The position numbers were made by a program, and so were the translations under genes. Of a stretch of DNA of 21,327 bases, positions 15,307-21,327 are shown one piece after another. Every line of letters begins with the position of its first letter. The first letter of the stretch is position 1. This DNA is from a virus. The notes under the pieces are model-generated. The model did not search any database, had not been told where the DNA came from, and saw nothing but the letters and a program-made list of their open reading frames with translations. The stretch spans positions 1-21,327 of IMG/VR virus record IMGVR_UViG_3300048011_000740, one strand, 5' to 3'.

Positions 15307-16506
15307 TTAGTAAACTTTTAAAATAATAGTGTCAGCATTAAGTCTACCATTCAACTTAATATCTGTGGTTTTGATTTCGTCTAAGAATTTGCGCAATTTA
15401 ACTTTGCTTGCTTTCTTAAACTCCTTTAGTGTATCAGCAGGCTTGCGCAATGTTTTTTGAATACTCTTGCTTTCGTCATAGCCTACCAATGTAGTTCCTT
15501 TAACACCAAGTATTTTGGCATATTCATCTGCAACATACTTTCCAAGTTTGCGTGTCTTTACATTGTACACCCAAACTTCGCTAGCGTCAAGCAACTCCAA
15601 CGGATTTACACTGACAATCTGCAACTTGTCGTCTCGCTCCAAGTACTTGAGTTTGGCAATCAACTTTTCTTTGCTAGGCGGTGCTTTCTTGCGTGGCTTG
15701 CGTGTGGCTTTAGCAGCGTCTATAACAAGGTCACAAGCGCCGTTTAGCGTCTCTAATGCTTCCAAGTATGTTGCAGCATCTTTTTTAGTAAGGTGGCTGT
15801 AGCCTTCGCGTAGCTGTGCTAGCATGTCGCTTTTGTGCGGATCCTTCTCACGATTGATTTCTCCTGGAGTAGGCAGCTTTTGAATCAATTGCGCTTCTGC
15901 TAACTCTCCTGCATAATATCCTTTGATCTTACGAGCATGTGCCTGGCTTACTTTCATCTTAGCAAAGTGACTTGTAAAATCAAATCCCTTAGCATCAAAC
16001 TTTTTCTTGTTGGTGACAAATCCGTCTAACCATTCTTCAATTGCATCACATGCTTCTTGAGCTTGTTCAGCAATACGCTCTTGGATACTAGGAACGTACA
16101 CATTCTTTTTGGAGGTTTCTTCAGCTTTCTTTTCTTCTACAAGTGCAGCACCTTCTTCTGCGAGTTCAAGAATCCATTTGTGGATGCCTTCTTTGTATAT
16201 TTCGGGTACAATGTCAGGATTGTTGTCTAAAAGGTATGCCGCACAAGTCCAATGACTCTTCCCGCCAATTTTCCAATCTGGTAGCTTGTTGATTGCACTA
16301 ATAATGTTTTTATCGTAGTGTTTTTTAATGTATGCTTTAACAGTTGTCAGCCACTCCTTTGACTCTACTTCGTAGTGTGTGTAGTACTTGGCTTTGTTCC
16401 AAGTAAGTCCTTTTGTAGGCATCAATGGCATCATGTTGGCACCACGGCGTACGGCCCGAACTGTTTTCTTTTTAGGTTTTGCTGCTGCCTTGTTTGCTCT
16501 AGCCAT
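15307..16506 (-). CDS. Basic, Lys-rich protein of unknown function, 399 aa
   Basis: I do not recognise a named family. Residues 1-22 are a basic tail (ARANKAAAKPKKKTVRAVRR). Residues 40-110 contain a YTHYEVESKEWL...WKIGGKSHW section; about 135-200 is a charged helical region (ERIAEQAQEACDAIEEWLDG). A second basic patch lies at about 265-282 (KATRKPRKKAPPSKEKLIAK), and the C-terminal 120 residues hold a more ordered domain (SEVWVYNVKTRKLGKYVADE, RKPADTLKEFKKASKVKLRK). The make-up suggests a nucleic-acid-binding protein. Its ATG overlaps the stop of the SWIM protein by one base (TAATG), and clpP follows 12 nt later. All three share the promoter at 16728-16756, so it may be early or middle expressed. 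Confidence 0.75.
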   Translation of the reverse strand: MARANKAAAKPKKKTVRAVRRGANMMPLMPTKGLTWNKAKYYTHYEVESKEWLTTVKAYIKKHYDKNIISAINKLPDWKIGGKSHWTCAAYLLDNNPDIVPEIYKEGIHKWILELAEEGAALVEEKKAEETSKKNVYVPSIQERIAEQAQEACDAIEEWLDGFVTNKKKFDAKGFDFTSHFAKMKVSQAHARKIKGYYAGELAEAQLIQKLPTPGEINREKDPHKSDMLAQLREGYSHLTKKDAATYLEALETLNGACDLVIDAAKATRKPRKKAPPSKEKLIAKLKYLERDDKLQIVSVNPLELLDASEVWVYNVKTRKLGKYVADEYAKILGVKGTTLVGYDESKSIQKTLRKPADTLKEFKKASKVKLRKFLDEIKTTDIKLNGRLNADTIILKVY

Positions 16507-16700
16507 TAAAATGCTTCCTCTACTGCTTTGATGTGTTTACACTTTTTAAATGCAGGACAGTTGCATGTAAAGCCGTTGTCCTGCATCTCAATGTTATATA
16601 TGCCTTTGCTGCCTTCAGCGTTCCAAATTGTGCCTACTGCCCAATGACCTTTTGTTTTAATAGTGTCACTGGCAAAGACTTTAGGACCATACTTCGACAT
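16506..16700 (-). CDS. Small SWIM zinc-finger-like protein, 64 aa
   Basis: The C-terminal half contains FTCNCPAFKKCKHIKAV, giving C46-x-C48-x5-C54-x-H56, the CxC...CxH arrangement of SWIM zinc fingers, which bind DNA or protein partners. The N-terminal half (HWAVGTIWNAEGSKGIYNIE) is a small beta-sheet that often precedes such fingers. Nothing else is present, so this is a free-standing SWIM module. The ATG has a GAGAGG site. It is first behind the promoter at 16728-16756 and overlaps the start of the 399-aa basic protein, which suggests the two act together on nucleic acid. Confidence 0.78.
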   Translation of the reverse strand: MSKYGPKVFASDTIKTKGHWAVGTIWNAEGSKGIYNIEMQDNGFTCNCPAFKKCKHIKAVEEAF

Positions 16701-16727
16701 TGTGTGCCTCTCATTTAACTTAACATC

Positions 16728-16756
16728 AGTATACAGTCATTCGCCGTAATAGTCAA
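16728..16756 (-). promoter_or_regulatory. Sigma70-like promoter for the SWIM / 399-aa / clpP operon
   Basis: On the minus strand, TTGACT (16756-16751), a 17-bp spacer and TATACT (16733-16728). The -35 lies in the last codons of the 70-aa gene. The predicted start near 16721 leaves a 21-nt leader containing GAGAGG. Confidence 0.65.
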
Positions 16757-16949
16757 GAACTATTTCGAGGGCTTTCTTCAATTCGGTGTTGCGGTCGTAG
16801 TCATCCGGGTGTCCCTTTTGGTGTAGCACAAAATCGTCCATGCTTTCCACAGCCATATTATAATGATCTTTGAGACTTTGTGCTGCTATGAGATCTACTA
16901 TCTCTGCGTCTAGTTCAAAGGTTTTGGGTATGTCATACTTGCGAGCCAT
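16737..16949 (-). CDS. Small hypothetical protein, 70 aa
   Basis: An acidic, mostly helical protein (ELDAEIVDLIAAQSLKDHYN near 12-31 and TELKKALEIVLDYYGE at the end) with no metal site or membrane segment. The ATG has AGGA 8 nt upstream and overlaps the end of the 79-aa gene by 17 nt. It is last in the ligase operon and its end carries the -35 of the next promoter. Function unknown. Confidence 0.65.
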   Translation of the reverse strand: MARKYDIPKTFELDAEIVDLIAAQSLKDHYNMAVESMDDFVLHQKGHPDDYDRNTELKKALEIVLDYYGE

Positions 16950-17172
16950 ATTTAATCCTATAAAATGTTTCTTTTTTTGGGTCCATCTTGAATCTAAACT
17001 TCACTTCGTACATATGTGTAGGAGGATCATAGTACTTTACAGTTTCAATGCCTTGATTATTCTCCAGCAGATAGTTTAGCCAAGGCATATCCCAGTTGCG
17101 TTGAATCCAAGTGCTCAACGGATTGTGACTTTCGGCATCGTGCCTTTCTATAGCAAACGGAACTTCAATCAT
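16933..17172 (-). CDS. Small hypothetical protein, 79 aa
   Basis: Not recognised. It is rich in aromatic residues (STWIQRNWDMPWLNYLL near 20-36) and has two predicted strands near the end (YEVKFRFKMDP, ETFYRIKYGSQ). It overlaps both neighbours (8 nt and 17 nt), so it is read with the 121-aa and 70-aa genes. Confidence 0.6.
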   Translation of the reverse strand: MIEVPFAIERHDAESHNPLSTWIQRNWDMPWLNYLLENNQGIETVKYYDPPTHMYEVKFRFKMDPKKETFYRIKYGSQV

Positions 17173-17530
17173 AGTAACTATCCACCATATACAATATATT
17201 TAGATACTTTTCGTATGCCTTCTTTGCGGCGGGATTGTTGTTGCGAATACGCACTTCTCGTTCATGTCTGTCAACGATTGATTTAGCATGTCCGGCATAT
17301 TGATGAGAGTCTCTCCAGGCTAGTTGTTCTTCCCAGTATTTTTCCATACCGATCAGTGTTTCAAAATCACGCTGACTCATATCAATTTGTACACCGTGCT
17401 CAGTTTCAAATGACTCGTTGAAGTTCATGTCATTCCATTCCTTAAATCGTTTAGGAATAGTATAACGCTTACGTCCTTCTTGAATATGAGCACGATATTT
17501 GTTTTTAAAATGTTCCAGTTCGTTATTCAT
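17165..17530 (-). CDS. Small helical hypothetical protein, 121 aa
   Basis: Not recognised. The sequence is strongly charged and helical, with Arg/Lys/Glu-rich stretches (EHFKNKYRAHIQEGRKRY near 6-23, SIVDRHEREVRIRNNN near 84-99) and a Tyr-rich end. No cysteines. GAAGG lies upstream of its ATG. It starts 44 nt after the ligase gene and overlaps the 79-aa gene by 8 nt. Confidence 0.65.
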   Translation of the reverse strand: MNNELEHFKNKYRAHIQEGRKRYTIPKRFKEWNDMNFNESFETEHGVQIDMSQRDFETLIGMEKYWEEQLAWRDSHQYAGHAKSIVDRHEREVRIRNNNPAAKKAYEKYLNILYMVDSYYD

Positions 17531-17574
17531 ATCAGCCTTCGCTTTCTTGATTCCAAACGATACGTTTTTCTCTA

Positions 17575-18882
17575 CTATAACTTTTCGTGTACTTCGAATC
17601 CGCGGAACGTTTTGAACCTCGGGAAACGAAGCGAATAAGTACCGTCTTGATTCTGTGTAATTGCATCTGCTCGTACCTCTACTAAATTGCCGATAATATC
17701 GCTACGATGAGTCCAATAATCATCACGATTAGCGTCACTAAACCCGCTGCCGCAATTGACTTCGACCATCCGTCCATCATCTTCACCGCGGCAAACGAGT
17801 GCTCCAAGTCGTCCTTTGTTTCGTCCTGTTCCTTCTTCGACATCTACTACCTCCAATGTCACTTCAATAAATGGTTTTGCTTTGAGCCAAGCGTGTGTGC
17901 GCTTGCACTCGTAGGGTGCATCTACGTCTTTGATCATTACACCTTCGTATCCACCTTCTACGGCCTGCTTATTCAGCTCTGTAAAGCGAGCTTCACCTTC
18001 TGGTGTATCCAAGTCAACTGTTTCCCAGTCTAGTGCTTGTACGTGCTCTAAGACCGCCTTATGCTCCTCTACCCAATGTTTAGTAATCTCACTGCGGAAA
18101 CTTTGCGGCTTGTCCCACACACCATTGCGGAAGCAACCTAATGGAATAGTATCAAATACATGCAGTACAGCGTCAGTGCTTTGCTTCCCGTCTTTGCGAT
18201 GTACTTGCTTCATAAGATCTTGGAAGTTTGCACTCATTACTTCACCATCCAACACAAGCGGATATGGCACAGGATACTCTGCAACTACAGCTTCAAGTTC
18301 TTGAATAATATGTCCAAAGTTGTGAAACTGTTTTCCGTTGCGACTGAACATTTCTACTTTGTTGCCACGAATGATTGTAATAACACGCACACCATCAAGT
18401 TTGATTTCAATCTGCTTCTTGCCCCGCATTTTCTTTTCGTGCTTGGCACTATCATGGGCAAGGGCACAAGTAAACACAGGCACAGTACCCGGTACTACTT
18501 TGTTAACAGTCTTTTCGCTTACACCGCAACGCAGGTCTTTGATAAGAATACGACGATACCAGTCATTCCACTGTTCTGTAGTAGCAACACTCATTGCAAG
18601 TTCGATAGCATCACGAGCAGCGTGTCCTGTTAGCTCACGTGCTTGTAGCTTGTCAGCAAGCTCTACAAATGTTTCCCAAGCAAGGCCTTGTCCTGACAGT
18701 ATATCACTACGCTCTGGAACTTGCTTAACACCAAATGTAACTAATGCATCTAATGCCATTGTTATGCCTTCAAAGAATTCTGGAAGTCCTTCCTCGTGTG
18801 CTGCACGAATAATATCTTCTTTGTCTAGCCTGCTGTTGGTCCCCTCTAACTTGCGGATAATTTCATCAGGTTGTGTTCTCAT
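17575..18882 (-). CDS. ATP-dependent DNA ligase, 435 aa
   Basis: The enzyme seals nicks by adenylating itself and then the 5'-phosphate end. The nucleotidyltransferase motifs are in order: motif I KLDGVR (161-166, with K161 the adenylated lysine), motif III LDGEVM (211-216), motif IIIa VFDTIPL (242-248), motif IV EGVMIKD (313-319) and motif V WLKAKP (332-337). An OB-fold domain follows (about 340-425, EVVDVEEGTGRNKGRLGALV). The helical N-terminal domain (1-140) is as in T4 gp30-type ligases, which are slightly longer (487 aa in T4). The ATG overlaps the phosphoesterase stop by one base (TAATG), and both are behind the promoter at 19484-19511. Likely used in phage replication and repair. Confidence 0.92.
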   Translation of the reverse strand: MRTQPDEIIRKLEGTNSRLDKEDIIRAAHEEGLPEFFEGITMALDALVTFGVKQVPERSDILSGQGLAWETFVELADKLQARELTGHAARDAIELAMSVATTEQWNDWYRRILIKDLRCGVSEKTVNKVVPGTVPVFTCALAHDSAKHEKKMRGKKQIEIKLDGVRVITIIRGNKVEMFSRNGKQFHNFGHIIQELEAVVAEYPVPYPLVLDGEVMSANFQDLMKQVHRKDGKQSTDAVLHVFDTIPLGCFRNGVWDKPQSFRSEITKHWVEEHKAVLEHVQALDWETVDLDTPEGEARFTELNKQAVEGGYEGVMIKDVDAPYECKRTHAWLKAKPFIEVTLEVVDVEEGTGRNKGRLGALVCRGEDDGRMVEVNCGSGFSDANRDDYWTHRSDIIGNLVEVRADAITQNQDGTYSLRFPRFKTFRGFEVHEKL

Positions 18883-19418
18883 TATCGTACTTTCAATTCT
18901 TCAATGTTAACAGGAGTGTAGTTGATTTGCTCTACGCATACACATCTGTGAAACTCAGTTGGGCTTGGATTCTGGTGAATGTGTCCGTGTACGTTTGTCA
19001 TACTGCCTTCACCAAATCTGTGACTCTCACCTAATGTACTGTTGTGTACAGGAACGTGAGTCAACAACAATCCAAACTCAGGGAACATTCTCCACAAGTC
19101 AATCTTGCCCCACCAACCGCCAGCAGCATGAAACTTGATGTTGTCGTGGTTACCGACGATCAAACGCTTCTGTCCGTTCAATCGAGGCATGTTAGTGTCC
19201 ATCCACTCTTGCTTGCGATCACCAAACAACACATCGCCCAAGTGATAAACTTTGTCGCCTGGCTTGACCACACTGTTCCACTGCTGAATCATGTGTTCAT
19301 TCATAGCTTCAACGTCTGCAAACTGACCTCTGCAAGGCTTGCCTACCTTGTCAGTAAATTGTAAGATGTTAGCGTGATCAAAGTGTGTATCACTGATTAC
19401 CCAAATATTTCTCGCCAT
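18882..19418 (-). CDS. Calcineurin-like metallophosphoesterase, 178 aa
   Basis: A two-metal phosphoesterase. All five family motifs are visible: D10-x-H12 (ISDTHFDH), GD at 61-62 (HLGDVLFGD), GNHD at 89-92, H121 (LLTHVPVH) and G145-H-x-H148 (VHGHIHQ). The compact size fits the small single-domain subfamily found in many T4-like phages and in bacterial YfcE-like groups. The substrate is unknown; nucleic-acid ends, cyclic nucleotides or small phosphodiesters are all possible. The gene ends one base into the ligase start, so the two are translationally coupled, which favours a nucleic-acid role. Its first 29 nt overlap the end of the radical SAM gene. Confidence 0.88.
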   Translation of the reverse strand: MARNIWVISDTHFDHANILQFTDKVGKPCRGQFADVEAMNEHMIQQWNSVVKPGDKVYHLGDVLFGDRKQEWMDTNMPRLNGQKRLIVGNHDNIKFHAAGGWWGKIDLWRMFPEFGLLLTHVPVHNSTLGESHRFGEGSMTNVHGHIHQNPSPTEFHRCVCVEQINYTPVNIEELKVR

Positions 19419-20601
19419 TTATCAACTCCGCAATTACAGGACTTACACTGTGTAAATCTAAGTTTTTTCTACTATCAATACTCAGTATAACATATCTGCG
19501 AAGATTGTCAAGATCTTTTTGAGAGTTGATTTTCCAATCTGTATTTTTTGGAGATGCGTAATATTGCGTGTTCATATATTTGACAACTTGCTTATCTATA
19601 TCAGTGTTGCCCATATGAGAAATTAACAAGTCTTTTTGCGATTTGCTCAAAATTCCTAATTCGTAATACACAGGATGTCTTAAAAAATTAACTTCCACAT
19701 GCTTTAATGGAAATCCTATATCATTGCACCATTGTGTAAATTCTGTTCCACTCAAACAATTTAGCAAACTAACAGTGTATGTGATTCGCAAATCAATCCA
19801 TGTGTTTTGCATAGCTTGTAAGAAATTGCTTTCAACTTTTTTCCAAGATGTAGGAGGCCTCTGATATTCAAAACGGTTGCCTATATCATCTATGCTGTAC
19901 ATCAGTCGTACTGCTTTGAAGCACTTGAATACTTTTAGCATCCTATCTGATATACGCACAGTGCCGTTGGTGTGTATCTTTAACCATATGTTTCTGGCTA
20001 CATCAATATCTATCAAGTGTTGCAACAAGTCGATTGTATTGGGCAACAACAACGTCTCGCCGCCAGACAGATACAGTGCTTCCAAATCCTTGGATATATC
20101 TTTGATGTGTTGCCAATTAACACTGTGATCAGTCCAATCTTTGCCATTTTGTACATTGATCACTTGCCCAAATATATCTTTTTCGTCTTCGATCCAATTG
20201 TTGCTGTATTCGCTGTTGCAAATTTTGCACTGTAAATTGCATTTAATACCCAGCTTAACATCCAGTAGTATGGGATTATTTGCGTCTGTGCTCACACAGT
20301 TTTTCAAATGCTTTCCGTGTGCATCAAGTTCACGCTGTCTACGACTCAGCAGTCCTTGTTGTTCTTGTTGCCAACATTTGCTGCATTCGGGCAATTGCTT
20401 TCCGTCCAAGAACGCTTGTCGTATGCTTTTGATGTCGTTGCTGTGCCACACTGTGTTGAGATCAGTACTGGGATCATTTAAATCAAACTTGTTGCCATTG
20501 TCATCAACCAGGTCTCTATTGAACTCTGCACATGGCCTTGTGAACCCTGTGGTGCACACTTCGATTTGTGTCCAAGGTACCATGCACTTAGGAGATGTCA
20601 T
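19390..20601 (-). CDS. Twitch-type radical SAM protein, 403 aa
   Basis: Radical SAM enzymes split S-adenosylmethionine at a 4Fe-4S cluster to start radical chemistry. The cluster motif is C121-x3-C125-x2-C128 (CNLQCKICN), and the SAM-binding GGE is at 180-182 (LYLSGGETLLL). The 80 residues before it hold C6, C16, C24, C73 and C76 (PWTQIEVCTTGFTRPC, PECSKCW), which look like an N-terminal SPASM/twitch auxiliary cluster site. Relatives act on peptides or attach small groups; the substrate here is unknown. The start overlaps the SGNH-like gene by 14 nt and the end overlaps the phosphoesterase by 29 nt. The 3' part also carries a promoter for the downstream operon. Confidence 0.88.
   Translation of the reverse strand: MTSPKCMVPWTQIEVCTTGFTRPCAEFNRDLVDDNGNKFDLNDPSTDLNTVWHSNDIKSIRQAFLDGKQLPECSKCWQQEQQGLLSRRQRELDAHGKHLKNCVSTDANNPILLDVKLGIKCNLQCKICNSEYSNNWIEDEKDIFGQVINVQNGKDWTDHSVNWQHIKDISKDLEALYLSGGETLLLPNTIDLLQHLIDIDVARNIWLKIHTNGTVRISDRMLKVFKCFKAVRLMYSIDDIGNRFEYQRPPTSWKKVESNFLQAMQNTWIDLRITYTVSLLNCLSGTEFTQWCNDIGFPLKHVEVNFLRHPVYYELGILSKSQKDLLISHMGNTDIDKQVVKYMNTQYYASPKNTDWKINSQKDLDNLRRYVILSIDSRKNLDLHSVSPVIAELINGEKYLGNQ
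19443..19455. repeat. Short perfect palindrome in the ligase-operon leader
   Basis: TTACAC, one base, GTGTAA. It lies about 25 nt downstream of the predicted start and may be an operator-like site, but at this size chance is possible. Confidence 0.3.
19484..19511 (-). promoter_or_regulatory. Sigma70-like promoter inside the radical SAM gene, driving the ligase operon
   Basis: On the minus strand, a perfect TTGACA (19511-19506), a 16-bp spacer and TATACT (19489-19484), with a TGT extended -10 just before it. The predicted start near 19477 gives a leader of about 59 nt before the phosphoesterase ATG, which contains a GGAG site. Confidence 0.65.
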
Positions 20602-21283
20602 AGTTCTTCTTTATCCATGGAACAATTACTTGCTTGGCGAATTCATTGTGTTGTAGCTCTCCTGGATGATCGTCGCCGGGCACAGGAAAGTCATCGGGGT
20701 AATATTTTTTACACCATTCAGCCATGCCTTGCACATCTAAAAACTTGTCCCAAGCAACAAGTTTTTTCAATGGGTGTATGTATTTTGAATTTGTACCAGT
20801 TTCGTCAAGTGCACTTGCAGTATAAGTTGTAAAAAAATATTTTATGTTGTTTTTCTCAAGGAACCATTGCAATCTCAACATGTGTTCATATGTTTCCATC
20901 AATGCTTGTGTGTCATTGAAGTACCATTGATACCATTGCTTTGCAAACTTGTCATTGAATCCAGGGTTGGACAGCAGCCAGTCTTCATCATTCCATCTAA
21001 AAGGACTGGTTTCGCTTTGACATCCTTTGTGCTTTTTCAAAGCATCTTCGCCGTTGGACATGTGACTCTTGCGAGGATAGCCGCTCCACATCACACCTAC
21101 CAGTACATCTTGGTAGCTTTTGAGCTCCAGCAGTTTGTTCAACACACGCCTACTGATCAAGTCGTTGCCTGCGCTGCCAATCCCTGTTTGATAGTGAGCG
21201 ACATTGAGTTGTTTTTCCAGTTTTACAGGCCAACAGAAATTGTCTGCACTGAAGCTACAACCTCCAGTAATCAATAGTTTCAT
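20588..21283 (-). CDS. SGNH/GDSL-like protein, 231 aa
   Basis: The N-terminus MKLLITGGCSFSADNFCWPV resembles the nucleophile block of SGNH hydrolases, with S10 the candidate nucleophile. GIGSAGND (34-41) could supply the Gly/Asn of blocks II-III, and DDHPGELQHNEFA (204-216) looks like the final Asp-His block. Such proteins remove or add acyl groups on sugars; phage members are poorly studied. The ATG at 21283 is chosen because it overlaps the stop of the upstream gene (ATGA) and has GGGAGAG ahead; a longer frame from 21322 would run over that gene. The family call is moderate. Its neighbour, the radical SAM protein, begins inside its last codons. Confidence 0.65.
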   Translation of the reverse strand: MKLLITGGCSFSADNFCWPVKLEKQLNVAHYQTGIGSAGNDLISRRVLNKLLELKSYQDVLVGVMWSGYPRKSHMSNGEDALKKHKGCQSETSPFRWNDEDWLLSNPGFNDKFAKQWYQWYFNDTQALMETYEHMLRLQWFLEKNNIKYFFTTYTASALDETGTNSKYIHPLKKLVAWDKFLDVQGMAEWCKKYYPDDFPVPGDDHPGELQHNEFAKQVIVPWIKKNYDIS

Positions 21284-21327
21284 TTGGTGTCTGCTCTCCC
21301 CTTGGCACCACAATGCGGACAATGAAA
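21280..21327 (-). CDS. C-terminal end of a zinc-ribbon-like protein (partial)
   Basis: The last 15 codons before the TGA read FHCPHCGAKGRADTK. The CPHCGAK knuckle is typical of a zinc ribbon. The stop overlaps the ATG of the SGNH-like gene by 4 nt (ATGA), which supports the frame. The rest lies outside the window. Confidence 0.5.
   Translation of the reverse strand, partial: FHCPHCGAKGRADTK

Noticed and set aside
18338-18910. Plus-strand open frame of 190 aa opposite the ligase gene
   Set aside because: It is antisense to all conserved ligase motifs and shows no family resemblance.

Overview
The window looks like part of a marine T4-like myovirus genome, related to cyanophages or other open-ocean tailed phages. 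It is densely packed, with almost every gene on the minus strand, 1-4 nt stop/start overlaps and no gap of 100 nt or more. The gene mix is typical of that group: very long fibre-like structural proteins, an A-type iron-sulfur carrier, a UV-damage endonuclease, ClpP, a QueD-like protein, sulfotransferases, a twitch-type radical SAM protein and many small proteins of unknown role. I see no tRNA, rRNA, CRISPR array, insertion sequence or integrase. No host-diagnostic gene such as a photosystem gene is present, so the host is left open.

Layout, read from the right because transcription runs right to left. (1) 21327-19390: the tail of a zinc-ribbon protein, an SGNH-like protein and a twitch radical SAM protein, chained by overlaps. 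(2) 19418-16737: metallophosphoesterase, ATP-dependent DNA ligase and three small unknowns, behind a promoter buried in the end of the radical SAM gene. (3) 16700-13567: SWIM zinc-finger protein, a 399-aa basic protein, ClpP, a DUF2693-like protein and two overlapping membrane proteins, again behind a strong promoter. (4) 13511-12275: a QueD-like enzyme and a GT-A glycosyltransferase. (5) 12243-9280: a 57-aa small protein, UV-damage endonuclease, a 100-aa unknown, then two sulfotransferases on either side of a small coiled-coil protein. (6) 9034-9321: the only plus-strand gene, a small Cys4 protein that overlaps the last sulfotransferase tail to tail. (7) 8971-1: the structural block, with an HesB/IscA-type carrier, a 2253-aa fibre-like protein, a 67-aa one-module protein, a 514-aa fibre-like protein and the start of a further structural gene.

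The promoters divide the same way. The accessory and replication block carries host sigma70-like sites (TTGACA-type -35, 16-18 bp spacer, TATACT/TATAAT-type -10) at 10772-10800, 12250-12278, 16728-16756, 19484-19511 and, on the plus strand, 8986-9015. The structural block instead carries T4 late-type NATAAATA boxes at 1624-1631 and 8993-9000, each just ahead of a ribosome-binding site. The 9.0-9.3 kb region therefore looks like the border between early/middle and late transcription.

Taken together, the right two thirds contain genes for DNA repair and joining (UvsE, ligase, phosphoesterase), proteolysis (ClpP) and chemical decoration (two sulfotransferases, a glycosyltransferase, radical SAM, SGNH, QueD-like). 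The left third builds long fibres. Whether the decorating enzymes act on phage fibres, host surface or small molecules cannot be decided from the sequence.
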